The position numbers were made by a program, and so were the translations under genes. A DNA stretch of 64,000 nt from Episyrphus balteatus. Its lineage: Eukaryota > Arthropoda > Insecta > Diptera > Syrphidae. Location: NCBI RefSeq assembly GCF_945859705.1, contig NC_079135.1, positions 37,559,679 to 37,623,678 on the forward strand. Reading direction: 5' to 3'. Below are positions 46,746 through 60,485 of this stretch, one piece after another. Below the pieces are notes generated by a model that saw only the letters and a program-made list of their open reading frames with translations, was not told the origin of the DNA and searched no databases. Position 1 is the stretch's first letter; the number at the start of each line of letters is the position of its first letter.

Positions 46746-47841
46746 AAATGTGGAATTATAAGAAATTCATATCAAGAAACAACGGAAAGAAGGGGTTACA
46801 TACAGTAATTTGGTGTTCGTAATTCCATATGGGCAGTTGTTATTAATTTAAAATTATTTTTTTATCTTCATGCTTCTACCGATATATGTACCTACTTATG
46901 TCTTAATTAAAATGACATTTTGTTGAAGTTGATTGTACACTAACCATCAATTAACTTAAGAGTCATGGTAGGTGTCACAATGTTTTGTCGGTTTCATTAT
47001 AAGACAAACGCATACGGACGGTTTTTTTTTTTTAAAGACCACAGATCATTAACTTTTCGATTAAGGCGGGATATGGTTCAGTGAACAATTCAATTACTTA
47101 ATTTATTTCTGCACCATTATAATGGATTCGAATAAAAATGAGATTATAATTATTTTTAGATTAAGACAAAATAAATGAATGTGTGTGAAACTAGAAGAAG
47201 GAGGTTTGTTTGGTCACGGAAATTTGGTTTTGAAAATAAAAAGAAACACATAGTACCTACTTTTCGACAGATTGCATTTTATTATTATAAACTAGCACCT
47301 TAATAAACTCAATACCCAATGTAATAGAATCAAATAATTAGATATAATCTGTACTCTTTAGACAGTACTTCAGAAATCTTTCTACTTCTTAGGAAACAAA
47401 CTGAAAACATACAAATTTTCAAATTGTAACATTTTGATTTATCAAATTTTCATAAACGGAATTGTTCGGAAGAAAATATGCCACTGATTTCAATAGTTTC
47501 CTTATGACCCGTATCCCAGTATCCATTGTGATTTGGATACGAATATCTTTTAAACGGTTAAAGCAATCAATTTAATTTGATAATAATGACCTTTCAGTGA
47601 ATTAGAACATTTTGAAAAGTAATATAATTTTTATTTTTTTTAAATTTTACCCTCGAATATGTTTCAAATGGTTAGATTAAATAAAAAAGTACACAAGACC
47701 GTTTTTGTGAAGCAATCAGTTTTCTACAAGAATTTGCTACAAAATTAAGAACAAAAAACGAATTTTTAAAGATTTTCTCTATTTTTATACATCAAATACC
47801 TTTTAAACGTTTTGATGAACAAAGAAAGCATACAAGGCATT
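46746..47841. other. Spacer, nothing recognised
   Basis: AT-rich DNA between an island and a mini-me-like copy. Confidence 0.4.
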
Positions 47842-48798
47842 TTTACTTGCGATTAAGGTACTATATATCAAGTTATGCATTCGTACAAAAAAAAAAGTTG
47901 AGATAACATTTTTCCATGACATTACGATGGTAGAGAATGCCAAAAAAGTCCGTCTATCTGTCTGTCTGTATAAGGAGCTATAGCCTAAACGGATGGACCG
48001 ATTGACTTCAAATTTGGTATGTAGCATTTTTTTGAGACTCTCCAGAGGGATTTTTGAAATTAATTTTGTTGGACCAAAAATAACTATACTTCTCATTCTC
48101 ATATACAAATATTAGTAAAAATGAAATTGCTCAAAAACGGCTCCAACGATTTTGTTTAAAAAATTCAAATGTAAGTTTTAAGACTAGGTCTATCTTTTAA
48201 TGAAAAAACTTTTTTTTGAAAATCATTATTAATGGTACCTGCCATAGAACGGTTTTTTTTTTTTAATCCGATATTCTCCGAAACGGCTTATTCGATTTCA
48301 ACGAAACTTTTTGTGAAGAAGCATTTATATAATTTAAATAGGTATGAGCCACAAAAAAAATTTCCAAAAAAATAATTTTTGGATTTTTAAAAAAAATTTG
48401 ATTTTTTTTTTTTTTGAAAAATCAAATTTTCGAAAACGGGACATTGAATTTTTTGAAATTTTGTTTTTAGGTGTTAATTAGTGATTTCTACAAAATGGCA
48501 TACCAATTTTATTTTAAAACTTTTTTCCCAAAAAATTATTTATAAAAAATTAGTTTATTAAAAAACGGCTCTAACGATTTTGAAATATTTTTTTTCTAAA
48601 AATGGATCTTAGTATATCAATCAAAACTGCATACTTGTTTGGAGGGCAATTTGATTTTAGATTTTATTTTATTTAAAAAAAAAAAAAAAAAAAAACGAAT
48701 TTTATTTTTTGTTCCAAATTTCTATATAGAAAGTCTTAAAAATTTAAGCAACTTAAACTCTAAGACCAAGTTCGTGCGACCCAGTCATGCATTAAATT
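47842..48798 (-). mobile_element. mini-me/DINE-1-like element, copy E
   Basis: Reverse orientation: TTTTTACTTGCGATTAAGGTA at the left, GTTCGTGCGACCCAGTCATGCA at the right. GTCTATCTGTCTGTCTGTAT near 47950 is the shrunken GTCY block, followed by CCTAAACGGATGGACCGA. Same subfamily as B, D and F. Confidence 0.9.
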
Positions 48799-49100
48799 TT
48801 TTTATGTTTGTTACCTCATAGCTTTGGAACAAGTGTGCCTGCAGTGTGGTCCCATTTCAATTTCGTCCAGTTATGGCTATAGAAACTATGAGAAAAACCA
48901 TAACCCGTTTTGATGAATGGAAGTCGGTTTTGTTTTTTTTTTTGATAAAAATTATTATTAACAATCGATTCAAAGGAAACGTTAATTTTTGTGAAATTGT
49001 GGATCGCACCCTTAATGTCAAAAAAAATTTTGTATTCGTAAGATTAAATATTGAATGCACAAAAATTGAAACAAACTTACTATTTTTAAGGCGAAATCCT
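48799..49100. repeat. Dispersed repeat related to 40676-40880
   Basis: TTGTTACCTCATAGCTTTGG, TATAGAAACTATGAGAAAAAC and GGAAGTCGGTTTTGTTTTTT match the right part of the 40 kb repeat region in the same order. The copies are diverged. Confidence 0.6.
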
Positions 49101-52100
49101 CCGCTACGTTACTGGTGTTAAATTCTGAAAACAAAATTCAACTTAGAATGAATCGTGGACTACACTGATGGTTTCTACCTCTTATCTTTTTTAATTTCCC
49201 AACCATGATGCACTTTAAAAAAAAAAAAAAAAAAAAACTTACCAATAAAAGCTTCAATCAATAAAAAACTGAAAACTTCGGGTATTTTTAACATTTTATG
49301 GAACGTTCAACCTTCGAGACCAAAACATTTGGACATATTCATATTCATATAAAAATAATTCTCCAAAAAATCAGAACTACCGGATTTGACGCACAGGTCA
49401 TTGAACTAACATCTCTACAACTTTTTTTTTCTTTGAATTTCTTTGAATTTAAAATTGGATTCTTAGTGCTTTAATGACTAATAGAGTATTTAGAGTACAA
49501 TTTATTAATTGTTTTAATCACAGTTCCACACATTTTATCGTATTTCTTCTATAAAATCACCTACCTTAAAATGGTATAAAGAAAACAAAAGAGCTGATAA
49601 GCAAACTTGAAATAGAATCTTATGTAGGTAATACAAGATTTGTATAAATATTTTAGTATAAATGCTTTTGATATTTTAATTAACACCAACAATTTATGAA
49701 TATACTTTTATTTCCTTTTAATTTGCATTTTTCATTTTAAATAAGGAATGCATGATAATAACTAAATGGCAAGTTATTTGTTGTTTTGTGACATGATTTA
49801 TTACTCGATATGTATTTACGTGTCCTTATAACTTGTTTGCAAATATGTATGTAGCCATTTAACTTCCCAGTGACTTGCCACTAGACGAGTCTTTACCTAA
49901 AAATCATAAATTAAAAAAATATACAATTGGATGAACTTACTTCTATTAATTTGCAAAAAACATCATGAGACTTTGTATGACTTCCTCTTGAATTCAAACA
50001 AAGTTCAGAATTCACACAAAGTAAAAAAAACTGCAAAATTGGCTTTAAAAAGTATTTTATTGCTTCTCAATTTACATTATTATATGAAGTATTACAGTCA
50101 GTCATGCATCAGTTTATATGAACAAACGTTTTGAATTGATATAAAAACACTATCCCGAGGGATATGCCCGAGGCCATGAGCTCATTAATGCTTGTAAATC
50201 ATGTAATACGCAACTGACTCTCACACTGACAACAATCCAACAAAAGAGTGTTGAGGGTTGGTTGGTCTAAAAAAAAAACACGGTAAATATTCCCAAAGGA
50301 TTTCTCCTCAAACTGCCATTGTAACTTTTTGTTTTAATGATGAATATGGTAGCCATTGATGAAAGAAAGGGAATTCATTTCTCATGCTAATTCGCTCCCA
50401 CAGAGAGGCCAAAAATTCTATACCAACCAACACAAACAGTTCATAAAAAAAGTATAGCAAAGGAATAAAATTTAATATTTTATTAGCTTGTTAATCATTT
50501 CACTGTTGCTTGTGCAGTATCTCTGGCCTAAACTGAATTGGTCTCTAGAGGGAACTCAATTATGCTGACCACCACCAAGTCACGAAATGGTGGGATTGTA
50601 TATTGTTTTTGAAATACTACCTCGTAAAAGTCAAAAATGCAAACAAAGTTGCAGCACGAGCTTATAGCTTATCGACAAGCTAAATAGCTTGAAGTTTGTA
50701 TTGTGGCATGGTATTGACGTTTTAATGCGTCAGATATTTATTTTTTACGATGGGAGCAAAGAAAAACTCGTAAATCTGGAATAAATGAGCTCGGATTCTT
50801 TTTCAAGCATTGAACAAAACTATTTTAAGTTTAAACCAAAAGAGGGCATTTGAAGATTATATTCACTTCAAATCAGTTATCCTTTATCAAAATGAAGTTT
50901 TGAAAATAGCTGCCCTAAATCAATTGACAAACAAATACCACTGCCATCAACTTTTTTTTTTAAGATTAATTTACCTTTTCAAAACGACCTGAAGCAATCA
51001 CTGGCAAAACAAAGCTTCCGTTCTCACTAAACATTAAACATTTTTTATGATGGAATTTTATGCCCCCATTGTGCGGACGCGCGGAGTCAATGCAACAAAA
51101 TCTGGGGGAAAAAAGATTGGAAAACCAATCAAAGAATTCCATTAAACTGCGAAATGATTGCATTTCAGATATCAGCTCCAAGGGCGAAACTGCAATATCA
51201 ACTTTACGCGGACGCGGAACACTATATACGCTGAACGCGCGCCTGCTTTGAACAGTGGGACAAGTTTAAACCATAAATTGAAAAGATTTAAAAATTTATT
51301 GGTGGCTTCATAAAAAAAAACTCAGAATGCCTAAATCGGAGGATTTTTTTTTAAATCCAGGGTTTTGGTTTTTGAAAGCATCAAAAAAATATTTGATACT
51401 TAAAAAAAACTAAAATTGCAGGAACTTAAACTTTGTTTTGTTATAGTCTGGAATAGGTCCGAAATTTGTTACCAGTTCTTTCCTACTGTGACTCGGCTTG
51501 TGTTTCAATACAACATTTATATGTAATCTTCATTGAGCCAAATATAAAGACGTTTTAATATTCTTCAGCAATAAATTATCTCAGCAAATTGATTCGGGTT
51601 GAGTATTGGTTTGCTTCTGGGCGCAACCGTGAAGCTGCCGACAATGTGGATAGAAGATAAATTGAAAGGCAATAAAAACGGTTGCACGGCATATCAGAAT
51701 CATAATTGTTTTGCTTCTAGTTTATATAAGAAAACTTTCAAGAGTTTTTTTTTCTTTGTAGTGTATAACACAAAACAGTGCAAGGAATTGCTGTTTAAGT
51801 CACGTAAACTATCTGCCAAATCGTAGCCTTAAGCTTCAATAAGACATAGTTACGGTGTTTGTAATATTGGAATCTGAGTATGGATTTATTTAAAATAATC
51901 AATTTGTTTGTGTTTTTTTTTTTTTTGAAAATAGGATCTTATTGACAGATCATTTTATGTGGAATATGGAATAATATCCCTGCAATAAGAACAAAAAAAA
52001 GCACGAGGTCTACAAATTTTAAGTTCAAATAAGAAGCAAGGAATTTAATACAGTTTTTTTTTTTAATAAATTTGATTGTAGATTCTTGTTTCTTGAAAAA

Positions 52101-52627
52101 AGTCCATTCTTTAATTTCTTTAAAATTTGATTTGTTTAACGTACATATGCAAATAGATTTTCAAACTAAAATTTGATTTTTTTTTAACCTGATTTTGTTA
52201 AACAGTTGTCAATTTTTAAAAAGCATAAAATTTCAAAACTCAAAATACAAAATAGAAAAAATAACCAGGAACCAGCCCAAGAAATTAATGGAACAAAAAA
52301 ATGTGATTTTCCTAGAAATTTTTGGCAGAATTCAAGTGCGTAAAGTTAATCCACTTTTTTTTTAAATTATATTATTTTTAAAAGTTTTCCAAGATTATTC
52401 CTGATTTTTTTCGGATTGAACGAAGTTTTTGTCGAAAACTTTTGAAAAACGGGGGTTTTATAGCCAAAAACTCGATTTTGATATACATAAGTCCTTCTTA
52501 TTGAAATTTGAAATTTGTTACTTCTTAATTAAGGCTATATAATTTTGCACGAAATATCTTTTATTTTGATGATATAAATTTTCATGCAGAACCCATACAA
52601 TCTGCAAAAACTAATTTGTCCTTCGCA
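49101..52627. other. Spacer with small GC-richer patches, no gene called
   Basis: Patches at 50160-50280 and 51000-51260 (GCGGACGCGCGGAG, TTACGCGGACGCGG) stand out and may be regulatory. The ATG-started frame at 51060-51251 and the overlapping minus frame show no recognisable family. Confidence 0.4.
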
Positions 52628-52629
52628 GT

Positions 52630-52760
52630 AAAGGAAGACTAAGACTAAGGTGGCGCAGGAAGGTGGAATCAACTTTTCGTGACGGAATTGGAAGAAGCTA
52701 GCTGGAGAAGCTTGTTGGTTGAGGCGCGAATCCATAAAGGATTGTGGCGCCGGGTGCAGC
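52630..52760 (+). pseudogene. Frameshifted LINE reverse transcriptase tail relic
   Basis: One frame reads GRLRLRWRRKVESTFRDGI and a second frame continues with SWRSLLVEARIHKGLWRR. Together these resemble the common ending of insect non-LTR polyproteins (GRPxLRWxDQVExDLxxLGI ... WRxxVEEAxxHxGL). A frameshift near 52685 separates the two parts, and the frame beyond is unrelated. It is a short dead fragment. The match is to remembered family wording, not an alignment. Confidence 0.5.
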
Positions 52761-52905
52761 GACCTTATGGTGCTGGTCACCTTTTGTTGAAAATCAAAAA
52801 TCCAAAAATTTTTCTTAGTACGACTTCCGAATTGATCCCTGTCAAAATATATTCAAAAATTAGTTGTGGTCGAAAACGTTTTATAACGAAACTACAGCCG
52901 ATTAA

Positions 52906-52979
52906 AGGAGCACATACACCGAGCAGTTATAAGGTAGCGCTCAAGGTACAACGTTATACCTTTTGGTGTGTGCGCTCCT
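52906..52979. mobile_element. Tiny 74-bp inverted-repeat element with TAA duplication
   Basis: AGGAGCACATACACC pairs with GGTGTGTGCGCTCCT (13 of 15), flanked by TAA at 52903-52905 and 52980-52982. Its AGG...CCT ends match the MITEs at 12557 and 31880. Confidence 0.5.
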
Positions 52980-52982
52980 TAA

Positions 52983-55911
52983 CATTGTGGACATTTAAAA
53001 TATCAAAACAAAAATTCGTTATTTTATGCTATTTTCAATATTCACTAAGTGATATTCTTGTTTAGACAGTCAGGAGTACATACATACGAACAGATGGAAT
53101 GAAACAATCCAAATATCGTATGTAAACAATAAAATACCTAACTACATCAATTTTAAGGCATAATTTTGAACAATATTTGAAGAAAAATTAATATCATTGT
53201 GAAATACGAGCTTGCAGATAACACAAGAAATAACAAAGCCATATCACATAAAAACCAATAAATACAGGGTGGTTTCAATGTTGTAAAAGGTTAGAAATAA
53301 TAATAATAAACCACCATTTCATCGGGGGTGAATATGAAGATGCTGCCGCAACATACATTCAGATTCAATCTTTAATATGCTACCATTCGTATAATTATAA
53401 GCAGGGGTGTGTAATAGAGGGTAGGTGTAACGACGACGGTCAAAAAGAAAGACCCTTTACGCAAAGTGCAACTATAATTTATTCTGACATGTTTTGTAAC
53501 ATTTTTATTGACTCCTTTGTGAGTTTATGTCAAAAGTGTGCAATGCAAGTTGAACACTATAATTTGTCAATAAAAAAAGGGTGCTCTTGTGGGTTGTCTA
53601 CGCGACGTAACATTACGCTATTTAATTCAATTGGTTATCCTTGCGGTTTTTATACAGCATAATGAAATTATTTGCCTTTCGACATCATAATTTGGGATGA
53701 TTGTTCGACCTTTACTTGTGGGTTGCAAAAGCAATTCTCAAATTGCAGGTGGACACAATCAATGAACAGAATTTTCCAAATTATTTTTTAACAAAGTTGA
53801 TTTTCTGATATAATTGTCAGGATTTAAAGTTGCATCTGGAAGAAGATGATTTTATTTTTTTTTTTACTGAAAGTAATCTTTTGATCTATCAGGTGGCTGG
53901 AGATGGAGACCCAAGTCACTTAATTGCACTAATGTACGAATTGACAATTGAATTCATTTTATTATTCACTAAAATCTGCCAATGTTTCCTTAGAGACACA
54001 ACAAGCCTAACATTTTTCGAAAATCATCAATTTTTTGCTTTGAAAACCTAGGTAACGTTCAATGTTCAATTTTGTTTGTTAACTAAAATATTGCGCCACA
54101 CTTTCAGCTTGTTCCATTGATTTCTCGCTTGATCTCTTAATCGACTTTGAAATCCAAGGCAGAGATTTCACATATTACGGGGTTGTATAGTTCAAGAATG
54201 TTCACATACAAATTAATTATAACCAAAAAAACGCAAACGTACATATATATCTTTTTAAAAGACACAACCAACTTCTACCAACATCTCAACAAGATGTATT
54301 AAGAAACATTTGTAATCCATTGAAAATCCTTTCGATTTGATTTCGATAAATCGCAGCTATCAATCAAAATGTTAAGTGAGAAGAGGAATTTTCGGTCTTC
54401 TGCGGAAGACGGGACGGGATCGACGTTATGATTGATAAACCCACAGCCGCCACACGACGAGGATTGGCTCTTTGACCAGCCAGCCAGCGAACGCATCACT
54501 GTGATGATTTATGGTCAGGTTTGTGGTCATCACATTCACATAAACATTGAGCACTGATGGAAGGCAACAGGCCAGATTCTTTATATTATATTCCTTCAGA
54601 TTTTATACCTATAGCTTAAATAAAAATGTTTTGTTTTGACTTTGTTGTAGAGGGCGCGATGTAGATATTTTTATGTAGATACTTTGTAATGTGGTCATAA
54701 TTGTGGGTGATACCGATACGGTGAATTGTTAAACAATGATTTACATTCTTGATTTTTTTTCTTTCTTTTTTTTCATACTTTTTATTGGAGTAAAAGATTT
54801 GAAATAAAAAAATTTAATACACGATTTTTATTTGTTTCCGCTTCATTTTTCTTTTCAAAATAGAAGAAAAGTATTTAAGCAAATTAACGTGATATACGTG
54901 AAATTTATTTCTCTTGGTTTTTATTCAAAGAATTTTGTACGGTTTTCAGTTTTTTTTTTCCCATGCGTTCGAAGGTTAAGGGTTTTCATTGAAAAAAGAA
55001 CATATTCAGCTGAATAAGAAGTCGTTTTGAATGTGTCTTTGCCATTTGAACTGTTAATAAAGATTGATATTTTTTTATTAAACATTTTGGAATGAGGTTT
55101 AATTTATTTCAACAAAAGCTGAATTGGTTAGAAACTGTTCTCCATACCAAAAAAGTAATTTTAGTAGATTTTATTGCTATGCCTTTGAATTACAAAGTTT
55201 AGACGACCAGTATTTCCCAACCTTTTTTGCAGACTCAGACAAAAAATATCCAATTATGAATAAGTTCGGAAGTTCAAAGTATCTAAACTTGACTGAATTC
55301 GGAAGTTCAGAACGAGTTCCTTAGAGAGAACTATTGAGTGAAGTGAACATACAACAAAAAATTTTTCTGTGCCTAGGTGATGCAAATTCTAAGGAATTTG
55401 GTTGACCTAGGTACCCCTTTGGTACTTAGAAATTGGTGTGGTTTTATTCAATTAAATTTTTATATTAAAAATCTGCGTTTTGTCTATGCTTTTTTGGCAT
55501 ATGTAAGTATAAAACGAGGCTAAAATGTTGGCAATGGCTGAAAATCCAAAAAACTTTTGGCGTAATGAAATTAATGGTGTGATAAAATGTTTACATATAT
55601 AGTTGCGACAAGCCCTAAAAAACTAGTCTTGCGCTTCATTGACTGTTCACCGAGGGGAAAAAAACAAAAACTAACGAAACCAGTTTGATTTAACTATTTT
55701 TTCGGAATTATTATGCGTTGAACAAGATAATTTTAAAATAAAAGTAGAATGACGTTCCATATACATTCTTGTAAGTTTTTATGTTCTTTTGAACAACAAG
55801 AAAAAAGTTATATTTCTCTGACTAGTAATTTTTTAATATAACTACCTGACCCTGTCACCCCTATTCACCCCTATCGACTTTTCATATTCTAGCTGGTATA
55901 CGAAAATAGTT
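52983..55911. other. Spacer with one GC-richer patch
   Basis: The patch 54290-54560 (GCGGAAGACGGGACGGGATCG, CACAGCCGCCACACGACGAG) is more complex than its surroundings and may be a regulatory element. Otherwise AT-rich with no supported gene. Confidence 0.4.
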
Positions 55912-56906
55912 TAAAATAAAATGCACGACTGGGTCGCACAAACTTGCTCTTAGAGTTAAAGTTGCTTAAATTTTTAAGACTTTTTATATAGAAATTTGAA
56001 AAATGTAGGTACCTACTACATATATAGGTAAAAAAAAAAAATAAAATTAGTTTTTTAAGAAAATAAAATAAAATCTGAAATCAAATTGCCCTCCAAAACA
56101 AGTATGCAATTTTGATTGATATATTAACATGCATTTTTAGAAAAAAAATTTTCAAAATCGTTAGAGCCGTTTTTAAAAATCTAATTTTTTATAAATAATT
56201 TTTTGGAAAAAAAGTTTTAAAATAATATTGGTATGCCATTTTGTAAAAATCACTAATCAACATCTAAAAAAAAAATTTCAAAAAAATTCAATGTCCCGTT
56301 TTCGAAAATTTGATTTTTGAAAAAATAATTTTCAACATTTTTTTAAAAATCCAAAAATTATTTTTTTTGAAATTTTGTTTTTGGTTTATATTTAAATTAT
56401 ATAAATGCTTCTTCACAAAAAGTTTCGTTGAAATCGAATAAGCTCTTTCAGAGATAATCGGATTTGAAAAAAACGGTTCTATGGCAGGTACCGTTAATAA
56501 TGATTTTCAAAAAAAAATTTTTTATTGAAAGATAGACCTTGTCTTAAAACTAACATTTGAATTTTTTAAACAAAATCGTTGGAGCCGTTTTTGAGAAATT
56601 TCAATTTTACTAAAATCGGTATATGACAAGTACCGTTATTTTTGGTCCAAAAAAATTATTTCCAAAAACTCCTCTGGAGAGGCACCAAATAATGCTACAT
56701 ACCAAGTTTGACATCAATCGGTTCATCCGTTTAAGCTGTAGCTTCGTTTACAGACAGACAGACTGACAGACGGACAGACAGACGGACTTCCGGGACCCAC
56801 TTTTTTGGCATTCTCTACCATCGTAATGTCATGGAAAAATGCTATCTCAACTTTTTTTTTTTGTACGAATGCATAACTTGATATATAGAACCTATATCGC
56901 AAGTAA
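55912..56906 (+). mobile_element. mini-me/DINE-1-like element, copy F
   Basis: Starts AAATAAAATGCACGACTGGG and ends CCTATATCGCAAGTAAAAA. CAGACAGACAGACTGACAGA begins near 56751, followed by GACTTCCGGGACCCAC. It carries a private insertion, TAGGTACCTACTACATATAT, near 56006. Confidence 0.92.
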
Positions 56907-59900
56907 AAAGCAAAATCCGTGTTAAATATGGGCTTACTAACAATCTACACGACACCGTGACACTTATAAGTGCTGGCAATGCGATGGAACACCGATCGAT
57001 CTTTTTTCATTTTAAAAGTTTGAAACATTTTCCAGAAGAAGTTACTTTAACTAGGAACCTTTATCATTGGTTATCGGGGTTAATATAGAAAATGAAATCA
57101 CAACAAAAACATTACTGTTAAAAAAGGAGCCAAGTTCTCCTATGTTTAAATTATGCTGGCACAAAAAGTACTGAGATGTAAAAGTGTACCAAGTTCTAAA
57201 GTTTGGGTTCAAATTCGTATCAATAAAATTTTGATTGTTCTCTTGACAATTTTTCTTTTAATTACCGATTTTTAAAGTTATTTCAAAAATTGCGTGTAGT
57301 GCCAGAGAACTTGGCTGGGCACTACCGTGCCCCTTGATAGAAATCTATTGAAACAAATTCCTTACATATCCACCATTGGAATAATGACGTATAATTGCAA
57401 ACTTTTATCGAAACTGAGTAAATGACGTTTTAAATTTTCAATTTAATAACCTCTATTCGTGGCTAAAACACATAAATACTAATGGAAAATTAGAACTTTA
57501 AACGTTATTCCTGAACTTAAAAAAAAAAATACAATGACGGCATTATTGGTAGGTACTGGACTTGCGAATCTCAATGTAAACAACAAAATAATTGATAATA
57601 AACGATTTTTCTTTTTTTTTTTGCTGCTTCATTACAAGTTAGACATTAAAGCTAAGCTTTTTTGTAAAATTGACCTTTTTCTACCACTTAAGCCTACATA
57701 ACTGGAAACTTGAGAAGTATGAGAATTAAAAATAAAAATAAAAAAACTGATATTATTGTAAAACCCTTTATTGTTTGCAAAAACAGATCCGCATTCAAGT
57801 AAATCTAAATCCCACATTCAAAAATCTATTGTTCGAAAGGGATATCCCTTTCTCAAAACCCTTGGCTATTGACCTTCCTTTTCGTCTATAACCATTATCT
57901 TGCTCCTATAATCTCTTCATCTAAAAAGCACTCTTTTTTTCTCTTTGGATTATTTATCTGTATAGATTATAAACAAAATCTCAAATCCATTGACATGAAT
58001 ATTCAAATGAAACATAAATATCAAATTTAGTGGTGAAATATAAATAAATAAATTACCTGCTTAAATTTAACTCACTGAACTAGCTACACACATAATATTA
58101 TTCAATCTATTACCATAATTCGATTAAGAACTTAAATATAAAAAAATAAGAAGAGAAACGTTCAATTTATATTCTATAGCAGCCGAAAACTCTCAATACT
58201 TTATGACTAAAATAACTTTTATTTTTTTCTTGTCAAACGTAAATATTGAAAAATTGTAGTCTTTCGCAAAGACAACATATATTTATTAATAAATAGTTAT
58301 CTAATGGATACGACATTGGGATTACATTGATATCATCGAAAAAGCAGGCAAAATTATAAAAACAGAGACAACACCAAGAACAACAACAACAAGACATACA
58401 AAAAAAAATAAAGACTTTCAGCTTCAGATCGTAAATCATTTTCATATCTGGGCTGTAAATCGAAATGAATCACGCACTGATCGAACTCGGATTTATAGAC
58501 AGAGGCGGTTCGAAAAATTAAGGGGCCCTAGGTGACTACTTTCAAAAGGCGATCATATGAAAACAAGAAGTGACAAGGAAGTTTGAACAATCTCAGGATT
58601 AAAGAATCTAAAGGCGTATTATATTTTTACCGCCATTTTTCTCAAGAAACTCAAGAATTAGTCCCAGTAAATTCCAAAAGCAATATTTTGTTAACACCTT
58701 CCAAAATTGTTAAGTTTTTATGGGGTTAACTTTATTTTTGACTTAAAATCTGGGACTTAGCGCCTTGATAAGTGTCATAGTTTGTCTTAATTGATAAACC
58801 GTAACTGTAAAATTACTCCATCTTAAAAGTAAAGTATGATCTTAAGTTAAAATGACAACAGGAAGGATTGAAATTTTGAATCAAAAAGAAAATAAACACA
58901 ACAAAGATGTGAGACACAGAGATCGGTGAGAAAAGAGTTCATCATCAGGAAGGCGATCGATGAGGGGAAAATGTCGAAATTTGTTTGTTATAATGTTAAC
59001 CTGCTGGGTGCGCTTTCAATGGACAAAAAGGTCAGCACAGCGTGCAGTGTTCACACACGAATTGAAATGATATGTACCACGCAGATGATGTTTCACCATT
59101 TTGATAGAAATTATTTCAGCACTCAAAACTGGGTACAATAACAACAATAATAAAACACGGAGGAATTAAGATTTCTCTTAAAAATTTTATTTATTTTTTC
59201 TTTGGTTGATGATCTTTAAGACCAGTTTACTGCTGGTATATCATGAGCTGGCAATTCAAATCGATGTGGATGATCTGCGATAATATTTAGAGTTCTTCAT
59301 TCATATTTGATTGAGTTTTGAATATTTCACGCTGTGAATGACATCGATAAAGATATTGTGTGAATCAAAATTTTAACTTACTCACAAATTTCAAATATTT
59401 GTTTGTTTGAGACGTCTAAATAATTTTTTTTTTTTAGAAAAAGTTTTAGATTTATTAATTGCAAATTATATATTAGAAAATATATTGTTGAAACTTTTGA
59501 ACAGTTTGTCTATTTCGTCCTGAAAATGCATTAATTTTTATTTGTAAACTTATAAAAAAAACTAATAAATTTATATCCAAATTTTGAATACAAAAAAAAA
59601 ACAAAAAAAAGGTACTAGATTAGACTAAATAAAATGTATGCCTACTTCCTACTTATATTAGGAATAACTGCCTCTTAACTAATTGTTAAAATTGTAAATA
59701 TGTTAAAATGTTTGTTTGCCTTAGGCTTTTCATGCAAATTTTAACACACAGATTGAATAAATCATGTACCTAGCAAGAAAATATTGATAATTTTCCAATA
59801 AAAAATATTTTATTAGACAAGAAGAATTTCTATATACATATATACCTTTAAAAAATTAGCTTATCTTTTTTTAAATTACTCATTAATTAAGTAAATGTGT

Positions 59901-60485
59901 CAATATATTTTAATTATAAATTATGCGAAATGTGGTTAATCCAAATAATAAATTTACGTAAAATTGTTCATAACTTTTAAATTAATCTTAAAATTATTTT
60001 AATACAAAATAGATTTTAGATAATATTTTCAATATATAATTTATTAGTTAAAAAAATGCGTGTTCTTGTTAGTTCAAAACAAACATATTAGAATTGAATG
60101 GAAGCGACGTTAAACTTACAAACAAAAATTAAATAAATTACCATTGTCTGATTTTTTTTTACAGTGGAACTTCGTGGCAAATGTGGTGTTGAGATATTTA
60201 GAAACGGAGATAACTTAACAGTTGCTTTGATTGAAAAGCTATTACGGGAATTGTATTAACCTTTATTTCGAAGGATATTATTTAGCCACAAACAAAAAGT
60301 ATTTCTCTAAGTTTGTACCTAGTTACGTTAAAGTTACGTTTTTGTGTCACAAGGACGATGATAACACTTACAAAAACTCGATTTTAACACACAAAAAAAA
60401 TGGTAATAAAACATCTAACTACTAAACTTTGATTTAGTTCAGAGGCAGTTTACCTATAACTAAGTTGATTTCAAAATCATAGCCC
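56907..60485. other. Spacer, nothing recognised
   Basis: AT-rich DNA with poly(A/T) runs. A less biased stretch at 58910-59140 holds an open plus-strand frame (58926-59141) without a family signature. No element ends found. Confidence 0.4.

Noticed and set aside
58233..58445. Cys-rich 70-codon ORF on the minus strand (SCCCCSWCCLC)
   Set aside because: Produced by an ACAACAACAACAAG-type run; no signal peptide or family match and no clear gene context.
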